Below, in pieces: positions 21,939-32,221 of a stretch of 64,000 nucleotides of DNA. A program made the translations under genes and the position numbers. The stretch is taken from assembly GCF_000319365.1 (NCBI RefSeq), contig NC_021007.1, positions 372,001 through 436,000 of the forward strand, read 5' to 3'. The stretch is from Candidatus Mycoplasma haematominutum 'Birmingham 1' (GTDB lineage: Bacteria; Bacillota_I; Bacilli_A; Mycoplasmatales; Mycoplasmoidaceae). Under the pieces are notes generated by a model. It worked only from the letters and a program-made list of their open reading frames with translations, had not been told where the DNA came from and searched no databases. Each line of letters starts with the position of its first letter. Within the stretch, counting starts at the first letter, position 1.

Positions 21939-22484
21939 TTAAATTGTAGGTTTGACCCCTAGTCGTGCAAAATTAGTCTCTCACTTAACGAGATAGAGGG
22001 AATATATTTCCTCTCACGTAAGTGCTAATCAGTGACTTATTGTCTTAACTCAACCAAGTCATTCTTCAAAGCACTCAGCCTCTATAGCTTTGTGTATTCC
22101 CCTCATTCAGTCAGCAAAAATGTTCAATAGTTCTGTTCTGACCCTCTGACTAGACTGAGCCTCTACAAACATATTAGCTCTCCCCTCACTAGGAGAGACT
22201 CCTAGTTCATAGTTAGAGACTATTTCTTCTTTCTTGTATATGATAGAAAGAGATAGAGTGAAGTGTAGCATATCTATATACTCCTCTCTTAATCTTTCTA
22301 CATTTACTGGATTATTAGTTCAGTATTTGAAGAGTTTAGTCTCATTTAAAAATTCATAGAATTCAACTATGAGTGCTACTTTTCGAGAAAGCAGAATTGA
22401 ATGATCCTCTAGTTTAATATTCTGTAGACTCAAAACTGTTGAGTCTAGCTGAGCCTGTAATTTAATTAGAGAACCTAGTCTCAT
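21939..22484 (-). CDS. Dimeric (all-alpha) dUTPase
   Basis: 181 aa. The segments SRKVALIVEFYEFLNETKLFKYW (residues about 30-52) and LREEYIDMLHFTLSLSI (near 65) carry the Glu/Glu...Glu/Asp metal-binding pattern of the dUTPase_2/MazG-like all-alpha NTP pyrophosphatases; the C-terminal YLVKWETNFARLG resembles the family's KN..N..R motif. Hydrolyses dUTP to dUMP, limiting uracil in DNA. ATG 22484; lies between rplT and efp on the same strand. Confidence 0.82.
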
Positions 22485-22557
22485 AAATTAATTGGGTTTA
22501 AAAGTTTATTTTAGAGGAGTTAAGATAACTCCTCTTAGAGCTGTCTGTTCCTCTAGT

Positions 22558-22923
22558 CTAGTTTGATTTAGACTCCTGAAGTTTTACAGCAGATAATACT
22601 ACTGTCTTAAACTGTGAGGGATGATGAATTGCTAATTCTGATAATACTTTTCTATTTAGGTTTATATTAGACTTTTTAAGGCAATTTATTGCCTTAGAAT
22701 AAGACAAATCTAACTCTCTGAAGGCTGCATTCAGTCTAATAATTCATAACCTCCTAAAGTCTCTCTTTCTATTCTTTCTATCTCTGTAAGCATACTGATC
22801 AGCCTTAAATACTGACTGTCTAGCTACCTTATATCCTTTATGACGATGACCTCAGTAGCCTTCAGCCCTATTTAATACCTTCTTTCTACGTTTTCTAGTA
22901 GCAACACTATTTGTGGCTCGCAC
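22558..22923 (-). CDS. rplT: 50S ribosomal protein L20
   Basis: 121 aa. [36 protein letters not shown] is typical L20, followed by [22 protein letters not shown]. The GTG start at 22923 lies 3 bases after the rpmI stop behind AGGG. The UGA in EGYWG and RRLWI corresponds to conserved Trp. In other bacteria L20 represses its own operon. Confidence 0.97.
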
Positions 22924-22926
22924 CCT

Positions 22927-23145
22927 CTAACTTCTCTTACCTTGGAGTAGATGAGCAGTAATCTTCTCCTGAGCTTTATTAAATAGAGTACTCTTTCTTA
23001 GTTGCTTTTTCTGCTTAGTACTCTTAGCTGAAGCGCAGTGACTTCTGTGAGAGTGTTTTCGCTTTATCTTTCCTGATCCTAGCACTACTACTCTCTTTGA
23101 GAGAGCTTTCTTAGTTTTGTGCTTAATCTTCTTAACTCTTTTCAA
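22927..23145 (-). CDS. rpmI: 50S ribosomal protein L35
   Basis: 72 aa, very basic. KHKTKKALSKRVVVLGSGKIKRKHSHRSH matches L35. The start is TTG 23145 (no ATG nearby). infC, usually directly upstream in this operon, is absent: the next upstream gene is divergent. Confidence 0.92.
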   Translation of the reverse strand: MKRVKKIKHKTKKALSKRVVVLGSGKIKRKHSHRSHCASAKSTKQKKQLRKSTLFNKAQEKITAHLLQGKRS

Positions 23146-23261
23146 TACTAAAAACCTTAAATTTTATACACTAACTAGCATTTTAAATCCTAAGAGAGGC
23201 TTTTAAAGCCTATCTTGTACACTAAACTCTAAGCAAGCATGACTTTGTAGGTACAATTAAC

Positions 23262-23291
23262 GGGAAAGTCCTCCTGCGCGAGGATTTTCCC
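23262..23291. other. Hairpins in the rpmI upstream region
   Basis: GGGAAAGTCCTC...GAGGATTTTCCC (23262-23291, 12-bp stem with one G-T) and TCTCTCCC...GGGGGGAGA (23326-23348) lie in the 262-base gap between divergent genes. They may be part of an rpmI-rplT leader or terminators; no L20-type leader could be confirmed. Confidence 0.4.
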
Positions 23292-23407
23292 TAACAAAGA
23301 GACTCTCCCTCTTGTACTACTCTAATCTCTCCCTAGTTAGGGGGGAGAACTATATAAGAGAGCCGGTACAAATATATAAAACAGGCTCTAGAGATAAAAA
23401 ACATTGA

Positions 23408-24622
23408 ATAGTTCAGACGGGAAGGAGATTTTATAACTTCAATAAAAAATACTTTATAAACATTTGAGCTATTCTCTTCTTACTCACTATCTTTTTAAAC
23501 TTTTATCTCTTTCAACCAATCAAATGATCTTCTTTCAAAGCTATATTTCAGAAAGATTATGTAACTAGTACTACCTTTATCAGTGTACTTATATTTGGAC
23601 TCTCCTTCTTCCTGATAAATGATTTAATACTTGCTAAGCTTACCTTTGCAGGACGAATAAGAACTAACACTAATAAAAAGATCTCAGTAATAGAGTGGAT
23701 AAAACTCCACTCAATTACATTCTTTATTCGTTCTATTACTCCTTTTTCTATAGGCTCAGAACCTTATGTGATCTGGTGACTCAAAAAACAGGGAGTGCCG
23801 CTGCGGCAAGGTTCGGCTATAGTCTCTGCCCTAACAATAAGCTGATTTATTGCGCAAGGAGTTATTACCTGACCCTCGTTTATAAGCTTGCACATTCAAA
23901 ATAGTTGAACCTCCACTGCTTCAGAACTTAAATACTACTGAATGATAGTAGTAGGACTAATAGTAGATGCTATCTCCTCTCTATTTGTATTCACTATTAG
24001 CTATTGTAAGAGAATACACTATCTAATAGCTCTAGTGAAATACAAATTTAGTAAGTTTTTTAACTTAACGGTCCTACTAACTATAGAGGAGTTAAAGAGA
24101 AAATATCTAGAAAATAAAAGTTTTAAGAGAGAATTTAAGAGAATATTCTTTGATTTGACTACATTACGTACTGTAACTGTATTTACTATTCAAAATGTAC
24201 TTAATTATTCCCTGTTTGCATTACTAGCTAATGCAATAAAAGGAGATAATCACTTTTTAACTCACTTCGATATTATTAATATCTCCACTACCTCTAATAA
24301 CTTTGTACCTACTCCAGGCTCTGAAGGTTCTATTCAATTTACCATAGAAAAGATGCATTCACTTACTAATAATCCCCTAACTAGTTCTAGTCAAACTCAA
24401 ACAGAGGGAAGTTCAAGCGAAAACGGTACTCAGGAAATTATCTTCCTGTGGAGATGATTTCAAAAATATCAACCCTTACTTTTAAGTTCTATATTCCTAT
24501 CTGGTTACTCCTTCTATAAAGTACTGAAGGAAAGTGTAAAGAAAATTTACCTTAAGACTACTGTTTCCCCTATATCGAATGCTCTATACTCTGTTAATAA
24601 CTTTTTAGCAGTACCTGTTTAA
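23408..24622 (+). CDS. YbhN/MprF-type flippase-domain membrane protein
   Basis: About 400 residues with 7-8 membrane segments. GSEPYVIWWLKKQGVPLRQG corresponds to the diagnostic G.E....L.KKGVP motif of the lysylphosphatidylglycerol synthase transmembrane (YbhN) family, with further segments IVVGLIVDAISSLFVFTIS and TVFTIQNVLNYSLFALLANA. Probably handles lipids at the membrane. No ATG, GTG or TTG occurs in frame between the upstream TAA (near 23360) and the first helix; a strong GGAAGGAG at 23420-23427 points to initiation near 23430. The start given is therefore approximate. Ends TAA 24620-24622, convergent with family C. Confidence 0.72.
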
Positions 24623-24646
24623 ATACTAGGAGTAGCCTTTTAAAAA

Positions 24647-24671
24647 AGTAGTCCCCTGATCGGGGACTACT
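24647..24671. terminator. Bidirectional terminator between convergent genes
   Basis: Stem AGTAGTCCCC/GGGGACTACT, 5-base loop, A6 before and a T-rich stretch after; sits between the YbhN-like gene and the family C gene. Confidence 0.75.
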
Positions 24672-24683
24672 AAATCTTTCTAA

Positions 24684-25662
24684 CTATTTACCTGTCTGAG
24701 TAGCTGTAGAAGAACCTAGTAAATTACCTAGTAATGCAAAGATATTAGCAGTAGTGCTAGGAAGTGTAACTCCCTGGGTTTTAGCACCTATTTCTAGAAT
24801 AAGTCCTAACTCGTAACCATCTTGACCCCGATCTTCTCTCTCTACTAAAAAGCTCTTTAATTTCTCCCTAGTTAATTCATAGGGAGCAGTAGATTGGGAG
24901 GATTGTTCTCCTCCCTGTTCGTTGTTCTGACTAGGTTTCAGCACCTTATCTACTAATTTCACTAATCTCTCTATCTTCTTACTAACTTTTTCAGGGTTCT
25001 TAGCAAATTCGCTCGCAAGTAACACTGCTAGCCCTCGCTCAGCCTTTAAAGCTGACTTAACTGATTGATCAGCACCACTTAAGATTTTCAGGGTCTTTTT
25101 AGTTTTTTCTAGTTCGCCGCCTTGAAACAATTTCTTGAAGGATTCACTTTTAGCTGAATCGCTAAAGAAGCTCACTAGTTTAGGAATCTTCGTATGTATT
25201 TCACTAAAGAACTCTGATGCATCTGACCAGTCTCCTAGAGAGTGTTGGAGTCCATCTAGGTACTGTTTGGTCTCATTAAGGGAGTTAAAAGTTACTCCCA
25301 GTGAACTAAAGAACTTGATTAATTCAGTAATTGAGCTTTTTAAAGTTTCTACTCCCTGTTTAATTAAGTTCCACAGCTGAGTTGCTGCAGAGGGAATAGT
25401 GCTTCCAAAAAATGTAATCAGGAAATTGGAGTTTCCTGCCTGTATTTGAGTAGAACTGCTAGAGGGTGTAAAGAGTGAACTGAGTTGAGTTCCAAATTGA
25501 CCTAACTTTTTAGTTAACTGGGCTCCATTCGTTGACTCTGAGATAATCAAAGCAGAGAGAGCGCCCCCCCCCAATAAGAGTGGCTGCAGACCCTAAAAGA
25601 TAGGGCTTAGTAAGTAATCCCTGAATCAAAAATTTAGAAGCTATCACTCCTGGAAGAATCAT
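24684..25662 (-). CDS. Family C surface protein, out of frame at G9 (C0)
   Basis: From ATG 25662 the signal anchor ILPGVIASKFLIQGLL...GSAATLI runs into G9 (25564-25572); at nine G the frame shifts and stops about 14 codons later. With eight G it continues as GGGALSALIISEST and 325 residues follow. Family landmarks: IHTKIPKLVSFFSD, LFQGGELEKTKKTLKILSG, ERGLAVLLASEFAKNPEKV, YELTREKLKSFL, YELGLILEIGAKTQGV. Isolated from the other C genes by the B array. Confidence 0.8.
25564..25572. repeat. G9 tract (minus strand), gene out of frame
   Basis: In the signal-anchor codons of the 24684-25662 gene; frame restored at 8 or 11. Confidence 0.9.
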
Positions 25663-25714
25663 CCTAAAAATTAAAGATTATTAGGTTAATAGTGTAACCC
25701 TAATAGGAGGGCAT

Positions 25715-25733
25715 TTCCCCCTCATTGGGGGAA
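25715..25733 (-). terminator. Terminator hairpin at the end of the family B array
   Basis: TTCCCCC-TCATT-GGGGGAA, 74 bases past the stop of the last B gene. The 25663-25806 spacer holds nothing else. Confidence 0.6.
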
Positions 25734-25806
25734 GCTTCCCTAGATATCTACTCTCTAAAGATAAGTTTTAAAAGTACTTCCTGAGTCTACACTAACTTAA
25801 GGGAGT

Positions 25807-26469
25807 TTAGCTTCTTGCCTTAAATGTCACCTGCTGTCATCCGTTAGAGGAAGGAGACTGAAAGTTTTTAATTGTGACGCTACTTTCTGATCCCTGAGTT
25901 GATGCTGGTGTTCAACATGTATCTCCTGAGCATGCCTTAATAGTTAAATTCTTACCGCTGCTTCCCTGTTGTTGTTTCTCAATGGAGATTCACTGTGAAG
26001 TTCCTGAAGTACCGGTACACAATCCTATATATTCTATGTTCTCTGACTGACTTCCTGAAGAGGATGAAGGCAATACAAATTGATTGCTACCTCCTGTAGT
26101 GCACATAGTTCTCCACTGATTTTGACCCTGAGCCGAGGATGTAGCTCATTTACTATCTGAGCTGTTTCATTTTTCAGAAAATAGATTAGAGAAATGAGTC
26201 TCCTCAGTCCCCACTTGAGAGGTACTGCCTCCTTGATCTGAACTTATAGACCAACAAGGCTCTTTAGCATTATTGTCTCCAAATTGAACAACCTTTCATC
26301 CACTAGAGTCGGATGCAGCACATTTATTCACCTGAATGCTAGTTGTATTGGGGGGGGCGCTTCGAGAAGCTGAAACTCTACTTTTAGAACCAAATGATAG
26401 GGGAAGTCCTACAGCAGAACCAAATATCACTGTTGTGACAAGAGCTAGTCACATTCTGGCTCCAAACAC
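25807..26469 (-). CDS. Family B surface protein, in frame (B1), 220 aa
   Basis: GTG 26469 start; hydrophobic N-terminus WLALVTTVIFGSAVGLPLSF nearly matches that of the gene at 30929-31560. Uniquely, the tract is C8 on the coding strand (plus-strand G8, 26350-26357), giving Ser-Ala-Pro-Pro-Asn; it is in frame. Family landmarks: KCAASD, VVQFGDNNAKEPCW, EYIGLC, TIKACSGDTCW, WQQVTF. Predicted exported and membrane-anchored; function unknown. Confidence 0.8.
26350..26357. repeat. C8 tract on the coding (minus) strand, gene in frame
   Basis: Encodes Ala-Pro-Pro just after the anchor of B1; opposite orientation to the G tracts of its paralogues. Confidence 0.9.
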
Positions 26470-26550
26470 AGTTATTACCTAAATCTCTTTAACTAGCTTT
26501 CCAAAAAGCTACTTCCTGTACTAAATTTGATACTTCCATACATTCTTCCC

Positions 26551-27186
26551 CTACTTTAAGCTGAAGAATTTAATATCTTTCCAGTGAGTTGCGCTCTTGT
26601 TCTTAAAAATAACAGGTGTTTCGGATGTAATATCATCTGTTCAACATTCTTTGCCGCTCGCGCATACTGAAAGTTCAACACTATCGGTGCTATTACGTTT
26701 TAACTCTACAAAATTGATAGTTGAATCGCCGATACTATCTAATTTTGAGCTATCACCACAATAGCCTCAAATTCGTGAATTATTTGAGTTTCCTGAAGTT
26801 GTACCTAATTTTCAATGAAGATTTCCCTTGCTACATTCGCTGCTTCAATTTCCATAATTAGACTGTTCGGTTTTAGTTCACAATTCCTCTAACAACTTTG
26901 TTATCTCTGAAGCTGTAGTATCAATGTTTATTGGCTCAGTTTCATCGTCTCCTTCTGGGTCTGATTCGTTGATCTTGTCTACTCTTCAGCAGCTCTTTTG
27001 TGCACCCTTACTTCCAAATAGCACACTGTCATTAGTTTCAGTATTTGAAGTATCGCATTTCTCTAGTGAAAAATTTACCTTACCTGCATTTCTTGAACTC
27101 CCATAAGTTATGGCCGGCACCGCTATAGCACAGCCTGCTCCTAACGCACCGAAAAAGCTCAATAGAATGCTTAAAACTCAAGCCAC
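26551..27186 (-). CDS. Family B surface protein (B2), 211 aa
   Basis: GTG 27186; anchor WVLSILLSFFGALGAGCAIAVP with Cys before the Ala-Ile-Ala. No homopolymer tract. Landmarks: SLEKCDTSN, VLFGSKGAQKSCWRV, WSSECSKGNLHWKL, WGYCGDSS, LSVCASGKECW, WKDIKFF. Acidic middle region. Confidence 0.8.
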
Positions 27187-27233
27187 CTGCAGCTATACTA
27201 ATCTATCTAATTGCAGAGAGGGTAAAAATCTCC

Positions 27234-27863
27234 CTAGCTAGCTTTTGCATAAAACTTTACTGTATTTCACTGATCACTATCCTTGCAAGAGAAAGTAGAG
27301 AGGGTACCTGCTGAATAATTATCAGTTCAACAATCTTTACCCTTTAGACAAACATCAAGAGTCTTAGCTGTTGTGTCGCTGGACTGTTTAATCTCTACAT
27401 AAATTGTGTTCTCTGCGCTATTTTCCCCTTCTTGACCGCAATACCCTAGAATTGATGCACTTGTCCCTCCTCCACTAGCTGAATTCAACTTTCACTGAAA
27501 TTTCCCTTGCTGACATTCAGTAACTCAATTCCCAATTGGTGTTAAATTCCCGCCTGCTTGCTGAGTGTTTAGCGCCTGAGTAAACAACTCTCCTAATATT
27601 GGAAGTTTAGTAGAGTCGATAGAAGTAGCTTCACTATCCTGCTCATCTTCACTATCTGCTGTCTTTTCCAGCTTTCAACAGTGAGAATTAGCTGAAAGTG
27701 AGTCCAGAGAAGTAGTGGCTGATCCCATATTACCTACACACTGTTCAACTCTAGTAGATATGCTTCTAGAGTTGCTGCCTGTGGAAGCTAGAGTTATTGG
27801 AATTGCAACTGTACAACACCCTCCAGCTGCACCAGAAAGGTATAGTAGTGCCTTTAAACTAAT
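27234..27863 (-). CDS. Family B surface protein with probable ATT start (B3), 209 aa
   Basis: The only in-frame start before the anchor is ATT 27861-27863 (reads ISLKALLYLSGAAGG), aligning with ATG-ATT-AGT of the gene at 28466-29104. The ATT shares one base with the TAG of the upstream gene, behind AAGGTAAGGG. Landmarks: EQCVGNMGS, SHCWKLEK, WVTECQQGKFQWKL, LGYCGQEG, LDVCLKGKDCW, WNTVKFY. No tract. Confidence 0.72.
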
Positions 27864-28452
27864 TTTCCCTTACCTTCTTAAAAAAGCTAATATCTTTCCA
27901 CTTAACTGCATCTTTAGTCTTAAATTCAGAAATACTCTCTGCATTAAAATCATCAGCTCAGCAATCCTTACCTTTTAGGCAGATACTGAAATTCATTGCA
28001 GTCTCACCCTTGGAAATATCTACAAAAGTAGTATTTTGGGTAGACAAATCGGAACTCCCGCAATATCCTACAATCTTTGAATCTTTCACTCTTCAACCTT
28101 TTCCACTTTCAATACACTCATTTTTTCACCCTTCAACATTTACATCTCCTGAACCCGCTTTTCAAATCTCACTGAAAAACTTATTTAACTGAGATTCTCC
28201 TGAAATGTAAGACATTTTCTCTGATAAATCATCCCCCTCTTCGGGCGCACTAAGTCTTCAGCAAAGCTCGCTATTTAACTCCTCTCCTACGAAAATTTTC
28301 TCTGAATAATTCTCATTCTCGCATTTGCCTATCTTTAGTTCTCCTCTATCTCCTGAAAGGGAAGAGCTACTCAGTGAGATAGGCACACTAACAGCACAAC
28401 TTACACTTGTTGCTCCTGCCAGCCCCGACAGCACCTTGGAAAAGCCAGTCAA
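27859..28452 (-). CDS. Family B surface protein (B4), 197 aa
   Basis: TTG 28452 directly after TAG; anchor LSGLAGATSVSCAVSVPISL. Landmarks: IGKCENENYSE, ELCWRL, WKNECIESGKGWRV, VGYCGSSD, FSICLKGKDCW, WKDISFFKK. No tract; stop overlaps the next start. Confidence 0.78.
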
Positions 28453-28465
28453 CTATTCTCTCTAC

Positions 28466-29104
28466 TTAAAGTGTTTCAGTGCTTGTTGGACTATAAAACT
28501 TAACCTCTTTTCACTTCCCTGATACCTTGGATTGAAATGTAGATAACTTGGCGCTATCATAGGAGTCTGACCAGCACTCCTTACCTGCTGCGCAAACAGA
28601 TAGTGACTTTATCGAAGTTTGTTCCTGAGAAATATCTACAAACGGTACGTTTGACTCTGTGATCGAAGCTCCAGAGGTATTATCGCAGTAACCGATTATC
28701 CAATTTTGGGTTGTACTAGTTGCTTCACTATTTCCTGCAGGTTTCTCCCATTTTCACTTAAAAGAACCGGATTAGCGCTTCTCGCTTCAGTTATTAGCGC
28801 TTACTGCTCCATTACTAAAAATAGAGCTAAACAAATTAGTTAATAGTGTATCATGCTGACTACTTGAAGTCTGAACTGTCTCACTCTCCTCCCCTGCTTC
28901 CTCCTGTGATGCTGTATCAAGTTTTCAGCAAAAAGCTCCCTGTAATACCTTATCTAGCGAGATTGGACTTTGACTACTACTATCTTCACATTTAGTCAAT
29001 TTGATACGATTTTTTCCTACAGTACTTCAGGTTGCCGGCACTCCAATTGCGCAGCATCCTCCTGCAGCGCCAGCTATGTACAGTAGTGTTTTAGCACTAA
29101 TCAT
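28466..29104 (-). pseudogene. Family B gene interrupted by an in-frame TAA (B5)
   Basis: ATG 29104, anchor AKTLLYIAGAAGGCCAIGVP, KLTKCEDS and AFCWKLD are normal; TAA at 28772-28774 interrupts the NWSEKR...FKWKW segment where paralogues have a Cys. The same frame continues after the stop with IIGYCDNTSG, LSVCAAGKECW and WKEVKFY to TAA 28466. A point mutation or sequencing error at one codon would explain it. Confidence 0.7.
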
Positions 29105-29130
29105 TACCTATCTATCAACTAGTCAATTCC

Positions 29131-29754
29131 CTAACTTTGATAGAACTTCAGCTCATATCACTCATCACTGGCCTTTGTGCTAAATGTATTTAGACTCTGG
29201 GGATTGTAACTTCCTGTCCAGCAATTGTTACCACTTACACATACTCTTAAATTCTGATTCGAATCGCTAGAGTGTTCTAAGAACATAAGATTTGAGGACT
29301 CATCAGAATCAACACTTGAGGTAAATCTATCGTCACAATAGCCTTTTACTGTTTCTTTCTCCCCAACAGTTATCTTTCAACCTTTAGTTGAGTCTGAACA
29401 CTCACTCTTTCACATCCCATCATTCCCACTATTTCAGTACTCAATTCCCCTATTTCAGATAGTCTCTAATACTTTATTTAAGAGAGCATCCTTAGAAGTG
29501 TCGAAAATACTACTACTATTATCCTCTCCTGATTCCTCTTCCTCCTGTATAATTTTTCAACAAGCTGACTGAGTTGTATTTGAGTCCTCAGGCAACCGGA
29601 TTTCAGCTATATCCTCTGAAGTTAAACATCTTTTAATACTTACTTTTTGCATCTCCCTTGAACCTCCACTTGCACTAAGTGAAATAGGTACACTTACAGC
29701 ACAAGAACCGCCCACTAAACTCAATAAACTAAAAAGCTTATAGGGAAAAGCCAA
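29131..29754 (-). CDS. Family B surface protein (B6), 207 aa
   Basis: TTG 29754; anchor YKLFSLLSLVGGSCAVSVPISL. Landmarks: IKRCLTSEDIAE, SACWKIIQEEEES, WKSECSDSTKGW, VKGYCDDRF, LRVCVSGNNCW, WYELKFY. No tract. Confidence 0.78.
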
Positions 29755-29794
29755 AAAGCAATTACACTACACTTTCTAAATGCCTTTCAAAATA

Positions 29795-30457
29795 TTACTT
29801 CTTAATTTGTCCATCACTATTCTCATAGAAATTAATTGAGTTTCAAAAATTATTCACAGGTGTTTTAAATTCCCTAACATTTTGTCCATCAAAACTATCG
29901 CTCCAACACTCTTGTCCCTGTGAACATACCTTAAGTTGAGTATTGTGCTTTCCACTCTCCCCACTCCTTATCTCTAAAAAGTTAGTTGAACTATCTCTTT
30001 CAGTAGCACTCATTCCAGACTCGAGCTTACAATTTCCTAGTACTCTTTTCCTTGCATCAAGGGAACTAAGTCTTCAACCGGAAGTGCCTGTTCCGCAACT
30101 CACTTTTCAATTAGAATACTCCCCTGAGGGTCAACTTCCTGTTCAACCATTCCAAGTCTCTCTCAGTAAATCAACTAACTCTGAAGAGAGGCTTCCAGAG
30201 CTGGGCTCACCATCCTCAGCTTCTCCCCCCTCCTCATCGTCAGAAGATGACAAACTATAACACAGAGAATGGTGACTGGTATCTCCAAATGAAACTGATG
30301 TTCGCTGAATTCCTTCCACTTCCGTTGAACATTTCACTAGCTCTATATTTCTCCTAGTTGACTTTTTAGAGATACTCAGCGCCACAGGCACTCCAACAGC
30401 GCAACATCCTCCCGCTAGACTAAAGGCACCGACCAGTGCTTGAGTTAACAACTTCAC
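29795..30457 (-). CDS. Family B surface protein (B7), 220 aa
   Basis: GTG 30457; anchor ALVGAFSLAGGCCAVGVPVAL. Landmarks: LVKCSTEVEG, VSFGDTSHHSLCY (Tyr replaces the usual Trp), acidic DDEEGGEAEDGE stretch, WKVSCGTGTSGW, LGNCKLESG, LKVCSQGQECW, WNSINFYEN. The 30458-30631 gap upstream holds no gene. Confidence 0.78.
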
Positions 30458-30631
30458 TGAGCTCTAAAAGCTTTTGTAGTTTAAGTGACTGCTTAAAGAT
30501 AACCCTTATCTAGGCACTGAAAATTGTTGAGCTTAAACTTACAGCTCTAGTATAAAAGTGAACTATTCCCGGGATCGGAAATAAGTCCCTATATACTCAT
30601 TCTCTAACGCGCTCTTTTTAAGTTTTCAATC

Positions 30632-30926
30632 CTATTTACTAGAGTTACTACTACACTGCCTGTCATTAAACAATTGAATCTGATTTCCTGTTCCTTGCTT
30701 CCAGTAATAGTACTTCGTATAGGGACCGTATATCTTTATCAACTTATATCCTGAAGAACCTGAACAGGGATAAGCCCACCTTGAAATCCCTGTAGTTCCT
30801 CCATTCGGTATCTTCTGACTTAAGGGTACTGAGATAGAGGTTGCGAGCGCCCCCCCCCGAGAGAGTGACTACAGAGCCTAGCGCTATAGGACTTGAAACT
30901 AAGGAAGTGAGTGCTGTTTTAAGCAC
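30632..30926 (-). CDS. Small secreted-type protein, out of frame at G9
   Basis: GTG 30926 two bases after the TAG of the upstream gene. Family C-like anchor TALTSLVSSPIALGSVVTLS runs into G9 (30850-30858). With nine G it ends after 60 codons; with eight it reads GGALATSISVPLSQ and continues 97 residues to TAG 30632 (GYKLIKIYGPYTKYYYWKQG, Tyr-rich). Not a full member of either family. Confidence 0.6.
30850..30858. repeat. G9 tract (minus strand), gene out of frame
   Basis: Frame restored at 8 or 11 in the 30632-30926 gene. Confidence 0.9.
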
Positions 30927-30928
30927 CT

Positions 30929-31560
30929 CTAATTTTTCTTTTTAAAACTTACTAAACTTCAGTTACCAGAGGTACTACTTAGACTATGGATATTTGATGA
31001 AGTTGATGAAGTTCAACAGGGAGAGCCTTGACAAACCTTAAGTTGAAAAGTACCGGAAGTCTTATTCTCTATGGAAACTCAGGCTTGATTATCAGCACTT
31101 GATGAGGTACTGCAAGTTCCAATGTACTCTGGATTATTACCTCCTGAACCTCCAGTGTTTGAAATTATAAATTGATATCCACTTCCATTTGTACACTGAT
31201 TTCTCCAGGTGCTATCACTGGTTGAGGACCAACTGCTTGTCTTATTAGACCACATTTTTTTAAATAGCTCCGAATACTCACTATCTTTAGTAATGTTTCC
31301 TGAACCTGTACTTGCTTGTTCTACACTTCAGCAAACATCTTTAGCGCTTGAGTCTCCATAATCTACAGTAGTAGAGTAGGAATTGTCACTAGTCGAACAC
31401 TTCTGTAATTTAAGTCCAGAGTCAGTTCCGCCCCCCCCGTTTGAGCTGTGCCGGGCTTTCCTAATCCCTTCTGAGCACTAAACGACATCGGTAACCCTAC
31501 AGCAGAACCGAATATCACTGCCGTTACAAGTGCAAGCAACAGTTTAGGAGAGAGAAACAT
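30929..31560 (-). CDS. Family B surface protein, out of frame at G8 (B9)
   Basis: ATG 31560; anchor LLLALVTAVIFGSAVGLPMSF. G8 at 31431-31438 follows AQT; at eight the frame stops within 25 codons, at nine it gives GGGTDSGLKLQKCSTSD and the full protein: VDYGDSSAKDVCW, WRNQCTNGSGY, YIGTCSTSS, LKVCQGSPCW, WSLVSF. Off state opposite in count to most G9 genes. Confidence 0.78.
31431..31438. repeat. G8 tract (minus strand), gene out of frame
   Basis: Frame restored at 9 (or 6). Confidence 0.9.
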
Positions 31561-31570
31561 CTAACTTAAA

Positions 31571-32219
31571 CTAATTACCCTGCTGAAAAGTTACAGTTTT
31601 TCAACTGTTAGCTTTATCGGATTCTAACTTTTTCTGAGAGGTGCTATCTTCACTTCCTGACTCTAGCTGCCAACAATTGTCCACTCCCCTACAGACTAAG
31701 ATAGTACGATTACTGTTCTTCTCCTGTTTTTTTACAAAGAGCACATTCTCTGATTGGGTAGAACTTCCACACAGTCCTAGGTATTCATCCTTTTCATTCT
31801 CGCCGTCTGACTGATTGCCGGAACTTCAAATCTCCCATTGAGAAGTACCGTTTGTGCACCTGGTTTTTCAGTTTTCAAATGTATCATCTGATCACTCTTG
31901 AGTAGCAGAACCTCAAACCCCCTTGAATAATTTAGTATAGTCCTCCTTATTAGTTAAACTTTCTCCCTCTTCCTGAACTTTTCAACACACCTTACTACTT
32001 GATTGAGCTCCAAACTGCACTGTCGAAGTGCTTCCTGAACTACCTGACTGACACTCCGACAGCTCTACTGAAACCGTAGAGGTGCCCCCCCCCTGCACTA
32101 CTACTGGCTGTCGAAGTAGTCTGTCTTCCCCTAGAAGTTAGTGTTAGGGGTAATCCTACTGCAGCACTTACTCCCGCAAGACCAAATAGCACTAAACACA
32201 GATTTAAAAGTAAAGCCAT
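31571..32219 (-). CDS. Family B surface protein, out of frame at G9 (B10)
   Basis: ATG 32219, two bases after the TAG of the upstream gene; anchor LNLCLVLFGLAGVSAAVGLP. G9 at 32085-32093 shifts frame; with eight, GGTSTVSVELSECQ, VQFGAQSSSKVCWKV, WKTRCTNGTSQWEI, EYLGLCGSSTQ, ILVCRGVDNCW, WKTVTF follow to TAG 31571. Confidence 0.78.
32085..32093. repeat. G9 tract (minus strand), gene out of frame
   Basis: Frame restored at 8 or 11 in the 31571-32219 gene. Confidence 0.9.
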
Positions 32220-32221
32220 CT

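Noticed and set aside
23146-23428. L20-type autoregulatory leader upstream of rpmI
   Set aside because: Hairpins are present but no recognisable L20 leader pseudoknot could be drawn by eye.
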